Origin: Cryptomeria japonica
Lineage: Eukaryota; Streptophyta; Pinopsida; Cupressales; Cupressaceae
Reading direction: 5' to 3'
NCBI RefSeq assembly: GCF_030272615.1
Contig: NC_081410.1
Coordinates: forward strand, 124,371,140-124,435,139
DNA length: 64,000 nt
The first letter of the stretch is position 1; every line of letters starts with the position of its first letter. Made by a program: the position numbers and the translations under genes. Under the pieces are notes generated by a model, which saw only the letters and a list, made by a program, of their open reading frames with translations, had not been told where the DNA came from and ran no database searches. This document shows, in pieces, positions 35,610 through 46,989 of the stretch.

Positions 35610-38600
35610 TTGCAAGGAAGAGGAAAGGTATCCAAGGTCTTGATAGACTTTGGGTCTACTGGAAATTTTGTATCACTTGAAATGGTAGATAAGATTAAAT
35701 TGAGAAGGTTGCCTCATCCTTACCCCTATAAGGTCTCATGGCTCACCCAAGGTCAACAAGTAGTGGTAGAAGAGAAGGATTGGGTAGAGTTTCAGATTGG
35801 ATCATACAAGGATAGATTGCTATTTGATATAGCCAAGATGGATGCATGTCATCTCTTATTTGGAAGACCATGATAGTTTGATTTGAAGGCTTACCATGAT
35901 GGGGTTAGAAACACCTATTCAATCACCAAGGATGGTAAGGTGATAGATATTTTGCCTCTAATGGAGAATGAGATGGAACCAAAAGGGAAGGATCCCAAAG
36001 TTTTGTTGGTAGAAGGAAAGCAATTCATGAAGGAGATTGCAAAGAAGGATGTTGTTTGCTATGCCCTCATCCACAAGTCCAAGGTGACAAAGAAGGAGTA
36101 GTTTGTAGAGAGGAAAGAAGAAGGATATAGGCATATAGACCCTACAGTCAGCTAGTTACTTAACAAGTACAAAGGCATCATCTCAGATGGAATGCCAAGA
36201 TCCCTACCACCGGTGAGAGACATCATTCATTGCATAGATCTGATCCCTGGATCTACCTTACCAAATAAAGCAACATACAAGCTGAATCCAGACTAGAATG
36301 CATAGATGACAAGACAAATAGAGGAGTTGCTAGAATTAGGGCTAATTGGGAAAAGTTTAAGCCCATGTGCAGTACCTATTGTCCTTGCACCCAAGAAAGA
36401 AGGAACTTGGAGGCTATGTACAAACTCAAGGGCCATCAACAAGATAACTATAAGGTATAGGTTCCCAATCCCTAGGATAAAGGATTTTCTTGATTGCTTG
36501 GGGAGTGCCAAATATTTCACCAAAATGGATCTAAAAAGTGGATACCATCAGATTAGAATAAGGCCAGGGGATGAATGGAAAACAACTTTTAAAACCAATG
36601 AGGGGTTATATGAGTGTAAAGTCATGCCATTTGGGTTGTCCAATGCCCCTAGTACCTTTATGAGGTTGATGAATGAGGTCTTGGTGGAGTTCATAGGTAG
36701 GTTTGTTATAGTATACCTAGAAGATATTTTGATCTTTAGCCACACAAGGGAAAGCACCTCAAACATATTAAATGGTCCTCAAAAGGTTACATGAAGAGAA
36801 GCTAATGATAAATTTGGACAAGTGTTTGTTCATGCAGGAGGAGATCATCTACTTGGGCTTTGTAATCTCACAAGGTGAGTTGAAAATGGACCAGGAGAAG
36901 GTGAGTGCTATACTATCTTGGCCAACACCTAAAACTATGAATGATGTCCAGAGCTTCCATGGCTTAACAAATTTTTATAGGAAGTTTATAAGGGGATTTA
37001 GTCATGTTTGTGCTCCAATGCTTGACACCATAAAAAGAGGACAAAAGTGCAGGTTTAGTTGGACAAAGGAGGCAGATGACTCATTTGAAACTTTGAAGAA
37101 GAAAGTTGTTGAACAACCAGTCCATGCCCTACCAGACTTCAACAAGATATTTCAGGTGGAATGTGACACAAGCCACATGGCTATTGGGGCAGTGCTCAGT
37201 TAGAAAGGAAGGCCAATTGTCTTTTTTAGTGAAAAACTAAATAATGCCAAGAGGAGATACTCATCGTATGACTTGGAGATGTATGCTTTGGTTTAGTCAT
37301 TGAAGAAGTGGAGGCACTATTTATTGCCTAAAGAGTTCATAGTTTTAACTGATAATCAGACACTTAGTTTCATAAACAGTCAAGAGAAGCTAAACCACCG
37401 GCACATGAAGTGGGTAGAGACCCTACAAGCCTTAACCTTCACCCTCAAGCACAAAAATGGGGTCAAGAAAAAAGTTGCAGATGGCTTGAGTAGGAGGGTC
37501 TTAACTATGAATCAAATTAAGATGGAAAGTGTTGGCATTGACTCCTTGAAGAACATGTATGATGCTGATGAAGACTTTGGAGAGATCTCCAAGGTATGTG
37601 GAACTTTTGGTGAGAGGTATCATGTTTAATTTTCTGAATTTTTGATACAAGATGGATTGCTATTCAAAGGTGGACAATTGTGTATTCCTAAGTGTTCTAT
37701 GAGATTGAATATCATTAGGGAGAAGCATTATGGTGCAATGGTAGTATATTTTGGCCTTGACAAGACCCTATACCTTATGAAAAGACACTACTATTGGCCT
37801 AAGTTGCAAATAAATGTTAGGAAGTTTGTAGAAACATGTGTGATGTGTCAAAAAGCCAAAGGGAAATCCACCAATGTAGGTTTGTACTAGCCTTTTCCCA
37901 TTCCTTCTAGGCCACGGGAAAGCATAAGCATGGATTTTGTGTTGGGTTTTCCTAGGACAAGGAATGGGTTTGATAGTGTTTTTGTAGTGGTGGACAAATT
38001 TAGCAAAATGACTCATTTATTGCCATGTAAAACTTCTTGTGATGCCTCATATGTTGCAGACTTGTTTTTAAAAGAGATAGTCTGGATACATGGGTTGCCT
38101 CTAAACATAGTTTCAGACAGGGATGTGAAGTTCATAGGTCATTTTTGAAGGACCCTTTGGAAGAAACTGGGCACCAACCTAGCTTTCTCATTAGCCTACC
38201 ATCCCCAAATAGATGGACAAATTGAAGTTGTCAATAGGTCCTTGGGGAATCTATTAAGATGTTTGACTAGACAACATGGAGAAAAATGGGACAATATACT
38301 ATCACAGGTAGAGTTCTCATACAATGACACCATAAATAGAAGCACTAGGAAGTCTCCTTTCCAAATTGTGTCTGGAATCCACCCAAGGGGTGTATTAGAG
38401 TTGAGGAATTTGCCCAAGGAAGAGCCCATTAGTGTAGATGGTGAAGCTTTTGCATCAGCCATCAAGGAGGTACATGACCAAGTGAAGTCTCATCTCCAAC
38501 AATCTGCAGAGAAGTACAAGGCTTATGCTAACAAGAAAAAGAGGGATGTGTAGTTTAGTGTTGGGGACTTGGTATGGGTATATTTGAAGAAGGAGAGAAT

Positions 38601-38958
38601 CCATAAGGATAAGAACGCCAAGCTCATGCAAAGGAAGATTGGACCATGTCAAATTTTGAAGAAATGTGGGTAGAATGCTTATGAAATCAAACTTCCTCCT
38701 GATCTTGGATTGTCACCCATTTTCAATGTGTGTGATCTTACTCTTTACAAAGGAAATGGAAATGAAGTGGAGGAACCAATGCATATTGCAACAGACAATG
38801 ATATTCCAAGGCATGATACACCAAGATTGAGCAAGGTTCTAGACACTAGAGTCACAAAGAGGGCAACAAATAAGGAGTACATTGAGTATTTGGTGGCTTG
38901 GCAGGGCAAACCAGACTGTGAAGCAGTTTGGATGACAGACAAACAAATTTCCAACTAG
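35610..38958 (+). pseudogene. Chromovirus pol with chromodomain, broken mainly by TAG codons
   Basis: Protease (LIDFGSTGNF, about 35640); RT from 36306 with [23 protein letters not shown] and [13 protein letters not shown]; the catalytic box reads YLED (36714-36725) instead of YLDD; RNase H (VECDTSHMAIG, about 37155); integrase with zinc-finger C-x2-C (ETCVMCQ), Asp in SMDFVLGFP, Asp in VSDRDVKF and Glu in DGQIEVVNRS; then a GPF-like region and a chromodomain (about 38818-38955, with EYLVAWQGK). From 35610 to about 36766, and from 36772 to 38958, the frame is kept with only point stops. Of these, 11 are TAG (35874, 36099, 36153, 36294, 36303, 37201, 37294, 37888, 38551, 38671, 38956), two TGA (35871, 38146) and one TAA (37627). 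The last TAG may be the natural end. One frame change lies near 36766. Confidence 0.9.
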
Positions 38959-39006
38959 GGTGCAAACCTCCAAAATCTGATCTCAACTAGGCTTGAGATC
39001 TCTTCT

Positions 39007-40244
39007 CCTGGGGACTATGGTGTAAGTGCACCTCTTAAACTAGCCAATCATGGGTTTGATGATGAAGAATAGGATCTTAGGATCATTGTGAATGTCTTGT
39101 GTTTGAGAAAGTTTCATGTATTCAATAAAGACCCCACCATGTAACCCAATGTCACAAATTAGGCATCTTGATAAGCCAATCTGGACAATTTGGTCAATAA
39201 GGGTAGTAGAATGTTTGTTGTGGTGTTTGATAGGTTTTTCGGGTGTTTTAGTGGTGTTTGACAACTTTTGTGGAAAATTGCAACTTTTCAAGGTTCGGTT
39301 GATGTAAGCCTCTCAATGGCTCCAACCTCTTCAAAATTCAGTTCGCAACCATTGGAGAGGGATATAAGCCTTGTGGACATGATTCCCAAGGTTATAATTT
39401 CTATGGTTTGAAGCTTGGAAGCAATAAAACATTGAATAAATTGAGTTTTCCTAGAAATTCTGAGTTTGCAGAGATTGTACGTCCTTGTACAAATTGAATT
39501 GGACAAAACCATTCATGGAGTAGATGGAGTGGTGGTCTAAGGAATTGATCACTTGTGAGTAGGGAGAACCCTTCAGTTTTCTGAGTGTAACCCAGAAAGT
39601 AAGGGTTTGGCTAGGGTTTTAGCTAAAAATGGTCATATCTTGCATTCTTTCCATCTAGAAGTTTATTCCTTTGGTGGAGTACAGGATTGGCCTATGTATT
39701 CTAGGATTTTCATGGGTTTTTGCAGGGAAGACTTGGTTGTGAGGAGAAAGAGACAAATCTAGGTAGGTATCTCCATGTGACTACCTCAAGCAAAATTAGA
39801 CAACCACCCTAAAACCTTGTAGCAGTGGATTCTAGGCATGCAAACCTAGAATTGGAGACTATTTACCATCCTCCACATGCCCATGAAGTTGATTTTGCAG
39901 TTAGGAATGAAGAAATTATGGTTGCTTTGTAAAATAGGCCTAATATCTAAGCTTCTAAGGGGTTCAGACCTTTAGAGTACAGATCTTGCCAAACCATTTT
40001 GGGAATGAAAGTAACTCCCAAAAGGGTATTTGGAATGGTAATATTTTTGTCAGAGTGTGGGAAAGATTTTGGAGTTAAGATCAAAATACTCGTTAAATAG
40101 GGCTACTAGCCAGAGGGGTGGGTTTCCAAATGAGGTATAAGGTATTGAATGAAGATAAAACCTAAAACTAATGCTTGGAATAGTCCTTAGGAGTCATGAA
40201 TTTACCAATTCCAAAGCCCCTAAGAACAAGAGTCATGGAGTGGT
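39007..40244 (+). repeat. Polypurine tract and truncated 3' LTR of the chromovirus
   Basis: The purine-rich tract around 39007-39020 (CTGGGGACTATGG) is followed by the LTR start TGTAAGTGCACC at 39021. The LTR matches the 5' copy up to GAGTGGTG (about 40244) and then changes abruptly to unrelated sequence. Confidence 0.85.
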
Positions 40245-41160
40245 GTATCAAAACCCTTAACTAGGTCTACTATAGATAGATTATACATTATTACATAAAT
40301 TCAACCATCTGGACCTAAAATATCAAATGCAGTCCACTCTAGGAGATAGAAAGGACTCAAAAGATTACAATACATTTTTAAATTATTCCAATGAACCACA
40401 CACACTAGCAAATCCTCCAAGGTCGATATCAAATGAAACATGTAGATGAATAATGAAGCATGCCAACCAGTCAGCCTAAAATATTCTCCAATGTATGAAG
40501 CTCAATGTGGATCTACACATGCCACAGTGAGACCCATATCATCATCCAAACTCAACCACCAAGGAATATTCAAACCAAAAGAATATTATCCAAGTATAAT
40601 ATAACATCGTAGTCAATTGGAGACTAGAATAGTTGACACACATAACTGAAAATATCATCTCCATTTGTCAATCAAGTTTCCATCTAAAAATTGAACTAGA
40701 ACACTACATAGATCATATAAACAAATCCTCTATACTACAACACCTGAATCTACATATTTGAAATCCATCGGGCATACTTTAGACCTGTTATGATAAACAA
40801 CCTTACTGTTATAAGCAACAACAACCAACTTTGTCAACTAAGCAGAAGAGGACTGACAAAATACATAGTGCAATCTATACAAAGCTTGGACATCATATGT
40901 AGAAGTATAGAATATAATATTTACATGTCAGAGGAAGGCAAGAAATTTTTCCATTGAGATATTAAATATTGTTTCCTACATATTGAGACTTCTACTATAG
41001 AACCCTTCCAAAAATACATCAACATCTGCCTTAAATAATTCACATAACTAGTACATTTCCTACATATCAAAACTTCAACTATATCATAAGGTACTTCAAC
41101 ATATATGACAACTTAAGATAGGTTGACATAAATGACAACACAACCCAACACCTAAAGTTT
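40245..41160. other. Non-coding stretch, no gene seen
   Basis: AT-rich sequence with no long frame, no repeat that I can place and no obvious relation to the chromovirus beyond the break point at 40245. Confidence 0.4.
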
Positions 41161-42518
41161 CCAATAGCCATTCTCTTGATCACTACCTCTCCCTCCCACC
41201 CTCTATCTCCCCATCTCTAGGTCCCTCCTTCCTTTCCTCCCTCCCTCCCTTGTTACCTCTATACCTCTTCCTCTTTGTCTCATTACCCACATATCTCCCT
41301 GCTCTATCTCTCTCACATCTATCTCTCCCCTATGTCTCTCACCTCTCTCTTCTTAGGCTCTAGATCTCTCACTTCTATATCTCTCCCCTCACTACTTCTT
41401 TCCCACACTCTCCACCTCTCTCCTTTACTCCTTACCCCTCTTTCTCTCTTTGTAAACGTATCTCTCTCATTTTATTATATCTATCTATCTCTCTCCATCA
41501 CTTATATATCTCTCCCCTCTCTATGTGTCTTAGTCACTCTCTCCCTTCCTAGTTAGTACTCTCTTTCTCTTTCTTCTTCTTTCTCTCTTCTCTCTCCCTC
41601 CACTCTCTAGGTCATCACCTCTCCCACCCTTATATAGGGTTTAGGGAATAGGATGTAGGATATAGGGCGTAAGATATAAGGTTTAGGGTGTAATGTTGGG
41701 GTTATAGTTTTTAGGGTACAAGATTAATAGTACAAGGTTTAGGGTACATACGATTAAGGGTATTACCCTTATTGATACAAGTTCCTTTATCTCTCCACTC
41801 CCCCCTCTCTCTCTTCTCTTTCACCTATCTCTCCACTCCCCCCCTCTCTCTTTTCTTTCACCTATCTCTCCCTTCTCTAGGTCTCTCCCTCCATTTATTC
41901 ATTTCTCCCTCTCTATCACCGCTCCCTCCTTACCCCCATATCTATCTCCCTCTCCCACTCTCTTAGTCTCTCTCTCAATTGTTTAGGTTGTTACCTCTCC
42001 CTCCTACCCCTCTCTGTACCCTCTCTAGTTTTCTCCCTCCCCCCTCTCCATCTCTCTAATTCTCCATCCATGTCTCATTACCCACCTCTCTCCCCCCTCT
42101 AGGCCTCTTATCTTTCACTCCCCCTCTCTACCTATCCCCTCTCTATTTCTCTCCCCCCTCTCCACCTCTTCTCCCTTCCCTCTCTAGGATGTCACCTCCC
42201 TTTCTTCCTCTCTCCCTCTATATCCCCCCCACCTCCTTAACCCCCCCCCTCTCTCTCTCTTTTCTCATGCCTCTCATCTCCTTCTCTCTCCTCTCTAGGT
42301 TTCTTCAATCATTTATTTCTCTCTCCCTCTCTATCACCCCCTCTCTCCTTACCCCCATCTCTATCCATACCTCCCTCCCTCTCTCTTCTTATCCCTCTTT
42401 TTTTTTCTCACCTCTCTGTATTCTCTCTATCACTATGTCTTCCTTTCACCCTCTCTCTCCATTTCTCTAGGTTTCTCCCTCCCTCTTTACCTCTACCTCT
42501 CCCTCCCTATCTTGCTAC

Positions 42519-42571
<53 letters not shown>

Positions 42572-42640
42572 TCCCCCTCTCTCACCTCTGTCTCTCTCCT
42601 AAGGTCCATCACCTTTCTATCCCTAGGTTGTAGGTCTCTA
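41161..42640. repeat. Pyrimidine-rich block (CT-rich), with TC microsatellite
   Basis: About 1.5 kb that is nearly all C and T on the plus strand, built of CTCTCTAGGT- and CCCTCCCTCT-like phrases, with a pure (TC)n tract at 42532-42567. Open frames here encode only Ser/Leu/Pro repeats and are not genes. Such mirror-symmetric tracts can form triplex DNA. Confidence 0.85.
41632..41765. repeat. Degenerate telomere-like repeat island
   Basis: Inside the pyrimidine block the strand bias reverses for about 130 bases holding GGGTTTAGGGAATAGG, AAGGTTTAGGGTGTAA and AAGGTTTAGGGTACAT with variants GATATAGGG and TTTTAGGGT. The plant telomere unit is TTTAGGG. It looks like an eroded interstitial telomeric tract. 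Confidence 0.5.
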
Positions 42641-42682
42641 ACCTTTCTAACCTGTATTACCTGGTCCCCTTGTAGAGTTACA

Positions 42683-44790
42683 TCATTGTATAATTTTTGT
42701 TGCATCTATCAACTCAACACCACCTTTGTACTTCAATTCTTCTCTATCTAGGGCTCTTTTTACACATGCTCCTGCACCATTGTGCTCCCCATTTACATGT
42801 CCAGCCTCAGTGAAATTCCAAAAATGTTGTACACCGCTTGTCACATGCATCCTAGTTAGCCAATAGAACATCCTTGCATTCTTCAATTGTGAGGTGCAAT
42901 TATCTGACCATATTATATGTGTTGGTTGTATTGTGTGTTTCTTTCCCTTAAATTATGATAAAAAACTTTAAAGTATCCTTGCATAAACTCTGATGAATGA
43001 GTACGATCATCACTTATGTAGAAGTGATACTCTCTTACAACCTTTCTATCCTCCTTTGTGCTATCATTTGTGTGCATGAATGCTATGTGTACAGAAATAA
43101 AAACTTGTGTAGAATGGTAATACATAGATTGCACTTAATTTTGAGGTTGTAGTGTATAATTTTCAGTGAAATCAATGATAGAGATAATGGTACCAAGAGG
43201 AAATGTGTCCTTACAAAACTTGAATTTCTCATCTAACCACCAAGTTCTATGTGTATGCATTATGTACTCATAAACTAGTTTCTCTTGAAACATTTTCATA
43301 AATCCAACTACACATATATCATTTTTTCACTAACTCACATCTCTTCAATTCTTTTCCATCTTTAACCCCATATGTGACTATTGCATTTTCCAAAAGAAAC
43401 TAGTTTCTTACCAATTTCATGTGTGCTCTCAAATGTACACATCTTGGTAAATGTTGCAAACCACCACATGTAGTAAAAGAACCTTTCAGACACATCATCC
43501 TATAATAAATGCAACCATCATGTCTTTTACATAGAACACTTGAAATAAATTCTCTTGGTGACTTAGGATGTGCTTGTATATTGCATTCTTGCAAAATATC
43601 GTTAGAGTGCAAAATACAACATATATGACGATAAATATCATAGTGCACGAAAAATTCAATATGCATCCTACAACAACACGTGGTGCATACATGATTATTA
43701 TTAACATAAAAAGCTTTTTCCATTTCAAAAAATATTTGACTAATTCTTATTTGAGGAAACTTTTTAAGGAATCTTTCATAAAATTTTGTTTTAGTGATAT
43801 CCAAATAGTGTTTGGCATGTGGCTCATGATTTCTAGATCCATTTCGCCTTCTAACAACATCTCTTTGGTTGGGCAAAGCCCTTGTGTTGTCATGCCAAAA
43901 AAATTCAATTAATGTTCTTAGTGCATCAACGACAACCTTGTCTTTGCATGGTAGTCTACTTGAGAATACCCAAAGATAATTATTGTTAGGATCCTCTATT
44001 TTATCCTGCCTCTCTAATGCTTTACATAATGTTGTTCTACTTATGTTTAATGACTTTTTTTTCTTATCAAATGATCTTTTTTTATTTTCTTGCTCATTAT
44101 GGTTGATGTAATAACATGTCGAGTAACATTATAATATTTAGTACGTGATTTTGAACCAATAGCTTGATATGCATCAAATAGATTTCTCACAATAGTTCTT
44201 TCACTATTACTTTCCAATGATCTTAGGCCTAGAATTTTCATTATCTCTCTAAAATTCAAAATTTTAATCATTTCAACAATTAATTGGCATCTTCCAGTTT
44301 GATTTAAGTTTTCAAAATAGTGTTGGCATATTATTTTAACCATTCTTCTACAAGTTCATTCATTTATTTTATCGAGCATTGGCTTCAAAATATACTCATC
44401 GATGTCAATTAGATACTTTGGTTTCCTACAAATAATTCTAGGAGGTGTTAACATTGGTGCATTTTGTGCATTAGGTACATTCATCACATCAAAATGAGCT
44501 GGTGTATGTTCATCATTTGATTGATTATTCATTGTGGTCTCTTCTTCAATTGCATTAGGTTCATTCGGCAAATATAATGTTGTTGGTGCATCTTTATTGT
44601 TTGTTTGATTATTGATTATGATTTTTTCTTCAATTGCATTAGGTTCATTTGGTGGATCTAATTGAGATGTTTTGGATGACACACCTTCTTGTCCCATTGT
44701 TCTTAGTTCATGTAATTTCTTCATATGCTTCCTTTGTCTTTCCTTTTCAGCCTCTTGTTGTTCGATTGCTCCTCACTTGTTCTTTACCAT
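42683..44790 (-). pseudogene. Unfamiliar gene, copy 2: Cys-rich protein with DDE-transposase-like core
   Basis: Read on minus from Met 44790, the pieces line up with copy 1 and extend past it. They are: an N-terminal region with two PNEPNAIEE repeats; RRMVKIICQHYF; after a frame change in a T8 run near 44050, LNISRTTLCKALERQ, NYLWVFSSRLPCKD, FFWHDNTRALPNQRDV and YLDITKTKFY; a cysteine cluster HVCTTCCCRMHIEFFVHYD; and a second one with TTCGGLQHLPRC (43876-43400). After another frame change come RTWWLDEKFKFC, IIDFTENYTLQPQN, VQSMYYHSTQV, FYISDDRTHSSEF (43134-42913), IIWSDNCTSQLKNARMFYW and WNFTEAGHVNGEHNGAGACV (42886-42683). The spaced Asp/Glu residues (DFTENY, SDD, WSDNC, E..H..G.GAG) look like an RNase H-fold transposase. 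I recall similar uncharacterised proteins in animals and plants but cannot name the family. In-frame TGA codons at about 44775 and 44356 and three or more frameshifts make it inactive. Confidence 0.75.
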
Positions 44791-45129
44791 TGTTGATAAT
44801 GATTTTCCTAAATATAATCATTTTACACTAATTAGAATAACAATTAAATCATTTGAAATCATACAAAACAAAATTTCCCTTACTTTGACATATAAAACTG
44901 TCACAAAATCGTAGTATTAGTTGTAGTGGGGCCTTCAATGACTTCAAAAAATCCTTTTGTGATCATTGAGGTTGTTGACCAAATAAAAATGTGTAAAAAA
45001 TGCATAGGGGTTATGTTTAGTTAACCCATATGTGTAATTAGTCCCTAAAAATACCCCAACAAGCCAATGCTCATAATTCCCATAACCCGTACGCTCTTTT
45101 TATGTTGAAAAACCTGTACACATTACTTG
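44791..45129. other. Upstream flank of copy 2
   Basis: Non-coding, AT-rich. It lies between the start of the transposase-like gene and the purine-rich block. Contains GTTAACCCATATG-type sequence but no recognised site. Confidence 0.35.
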
Positions 45130-45550
<421 letters not shown>

Positions 45551-45616
45551 GGGAGAGAGGGGGAGCATACTGGTTTATTATTTTCATCTGTGAACCTGAT
45601 GCTCGCTCTCAGGGGA

Positions 45617-45712
45617 TGATCTGAACTTATTTTTGTAAGTAGTAGTGGCACTACTTTTTATATTGTAATAATGGTTTATCTTTCCCCTTAGGACACCATA
45701 TGACCCCTTAGG
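45617..45712. repeat. Isolated fragment of the 56.7-58.6 kb satellite
   Basis: GATCTGAACTTATTTTTGTA through TTATATTGTAATAATGGTT and ACACCATATGACCCCTTAGG matches 56945-57060 and 57211-57300. It lies outside the LINE insertion, on the far side from the main array. Confidence 0.85.
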
Positions 45713-46232
45713 ACTAATGATTTTTTTAGTGACTAATATTTGCCAATTGGCTATTTTTTGAAATTTGGGAATCAAAATATGGCTAATATTTTAATCAACT
45801 TTTAAGGTGACTCGAATTGCCACATTTTTACAATTTTTTATTTTAATGTTATTTAAATCACTAGAGAATTTATTTTATTAATTTTTTTAACTCAAAGATT
45901 CGCCACAATATTCAATACATGATTGGATTAGATTCACCAACATTTTATAATTTATTGTATAAATCTAAATTAGTTCACCAATAATATATCATAATTATTA
46001 ATTACTTTAGGTTTATATCAACGATATTTAGTTGCCACCATTGATTTAAAATGTAATCAAATGACCATTGTATTCCGTGAGGTAAATTGTACCTACAAGT
46101 TGTAATGCTCGTGGGGGTTGAATTTGGTTTTGAATTGTTGACTTTAATGAAAATCAATGGTCTAAAAGCAATTTTTGGCCCCATGAGTATTACAAATTGC
46201 TAGTACATTTTATCTCACAAAATACAAAGAGG
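45713..46232. other. Intergenic flank of the LINE insertion
   Basis: AT-rich, no gene. Part of the pre-insertion locus together with 56419 onward. Confidence 0.4.
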
Positions 46233-46248
46233 GCTATTAGATTATGTT
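46233..46248. repeat. Target-site duplication of the LINE, left copy
   Basis: GCTATTAGATTATGTT, identical to 56403-56418. Sixteen bases is normal for LINE insertion by target-primed reverse transcription. Confidence 0.85.
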
Positions 46249-46498
46249 TTTGATAAAAAAAACAACCAAAACTAGGGGGCTAACCCAGAGTACAAAGCAA
46301 GTCTCAAAGAGAGCATTATCAACACATTAACAACAAACAAATGACAGAGTATCAACTAATCCATATCTTAACTATCAAAAACATATTCCACCTACTATTA
46401 TAGAACATCACAAGATTGATGGCAATCTTGTCCATGTAAAATCTAAAAATATAGATATCCAAAAAGAAACCAACACTAAACCAACATAGTCCTAGTAA

Positions 46499-46503
46499 TA
46501 ACC
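46499..46503. repeat. Target-site duplication of the nested LTR element, left copy
   Basis: TAACC, repeated at 54492-54496 directly after the 3' LTR. Confidence 0.9.
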
Positions 46504-46683
46504 TGTAGCGTCCTAAAATTGCGACACTTGCAATTTCGACTGCATTTCGGTCTTCATGATGGCGACGCAACACGCAACCTGAATGGAGACCCCGAAACCT
46601 GATTATGACACTGAAAATTGCATTTTCCAAGCACCCTGGCCTGAACCTCCTTGCACCCTGCTGTCCCGGGAGGTGGGACCAGA

Positions 46684-46860
46684 GTGCCCAGCGCCCTGGT
46701 CCCTCAGGACCAGGGCGCCCAGCGCCCTGGTCCCCCAGGACCATGGCGCCCAGCGCCCTGGTCCCCCAGGACCATGGCGCCCAGCGCCCTGGTCCCCCAG
46801 GACCATGGCGCCCAGCGCCCTGGTCCCCCAGGACCATGGCGCCCAGCGCCCTAGTCCTTG
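46684..46860. repeat. GC-rich 31-bp minisatellite in the 5' LTR
   Basis: Five full units plus a partial one of GCGCCCAGCGCCCTGG followed by TCCCCCAGGACCATG. Each holds TGGTCC-CCCA-GGACCA, a 6-bp stem with a 4-base loop. The 3' LTR (53405-53490) has only two full units. Open frames through it in several phases (Pro/Trp/Gly repeats) are by-products. Confidence 0.92.
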
Positions 46861-46981
46861 GGCCTATTTTGGGCCCGGTCTCCTAAGGGGACTTCGGGTC
46901 TTTTTGTTTGCAATTTGGAAAATTAACTTTCCTGGTCGGCCTAAGGTCGGGAAAATCAGTCTTTTAACCCTAATTGGCAAG

Positions 46982-46989
46982 TATATAAA
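46982..46989 (+). promoter_or_regulatory. TATA box of the gag-only element LTR
   Basis: TATATAAA, conserved at 53610-53617 in the 3' LTR. Suitable core promoter for transcription of the element. Confidence 0.6.

Larger units (their letters stand above)
32807..40244 (+). mobile_element. Degenerate chromovirus (Reina-like Ty3/Gypsy), 3' LTR truncated
   Basis: LTRs at 32807-34275 and 39021-40244 flank gag, protease, RT, RNase H, integrase and a chromodomain in plus orientation. The LTRs have many substitutions and a sizeable indel (5' LTR bases near 33046-33085 missing in the 3' copy), so this is an old insertion. The 3' LTR stops matching at about 40244, leaving out the last 168 bases present in the 5' LTR, so no target-site duplication can be found. 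Confidence 0.9.

Noticed and set aside
34328-38958. Possible use of TAG as a sense codon (amber recoding) in the chromovirus
   Set aside because: Nuclear genes nearby use the standard code, the copy also has TAA, TGA and frameshifts, and CAG-to-TAG decay explains the pattern.
41275-42470. Ser/Leu/Pro-rich frames
   Set aside because: Low-complexity CT block.
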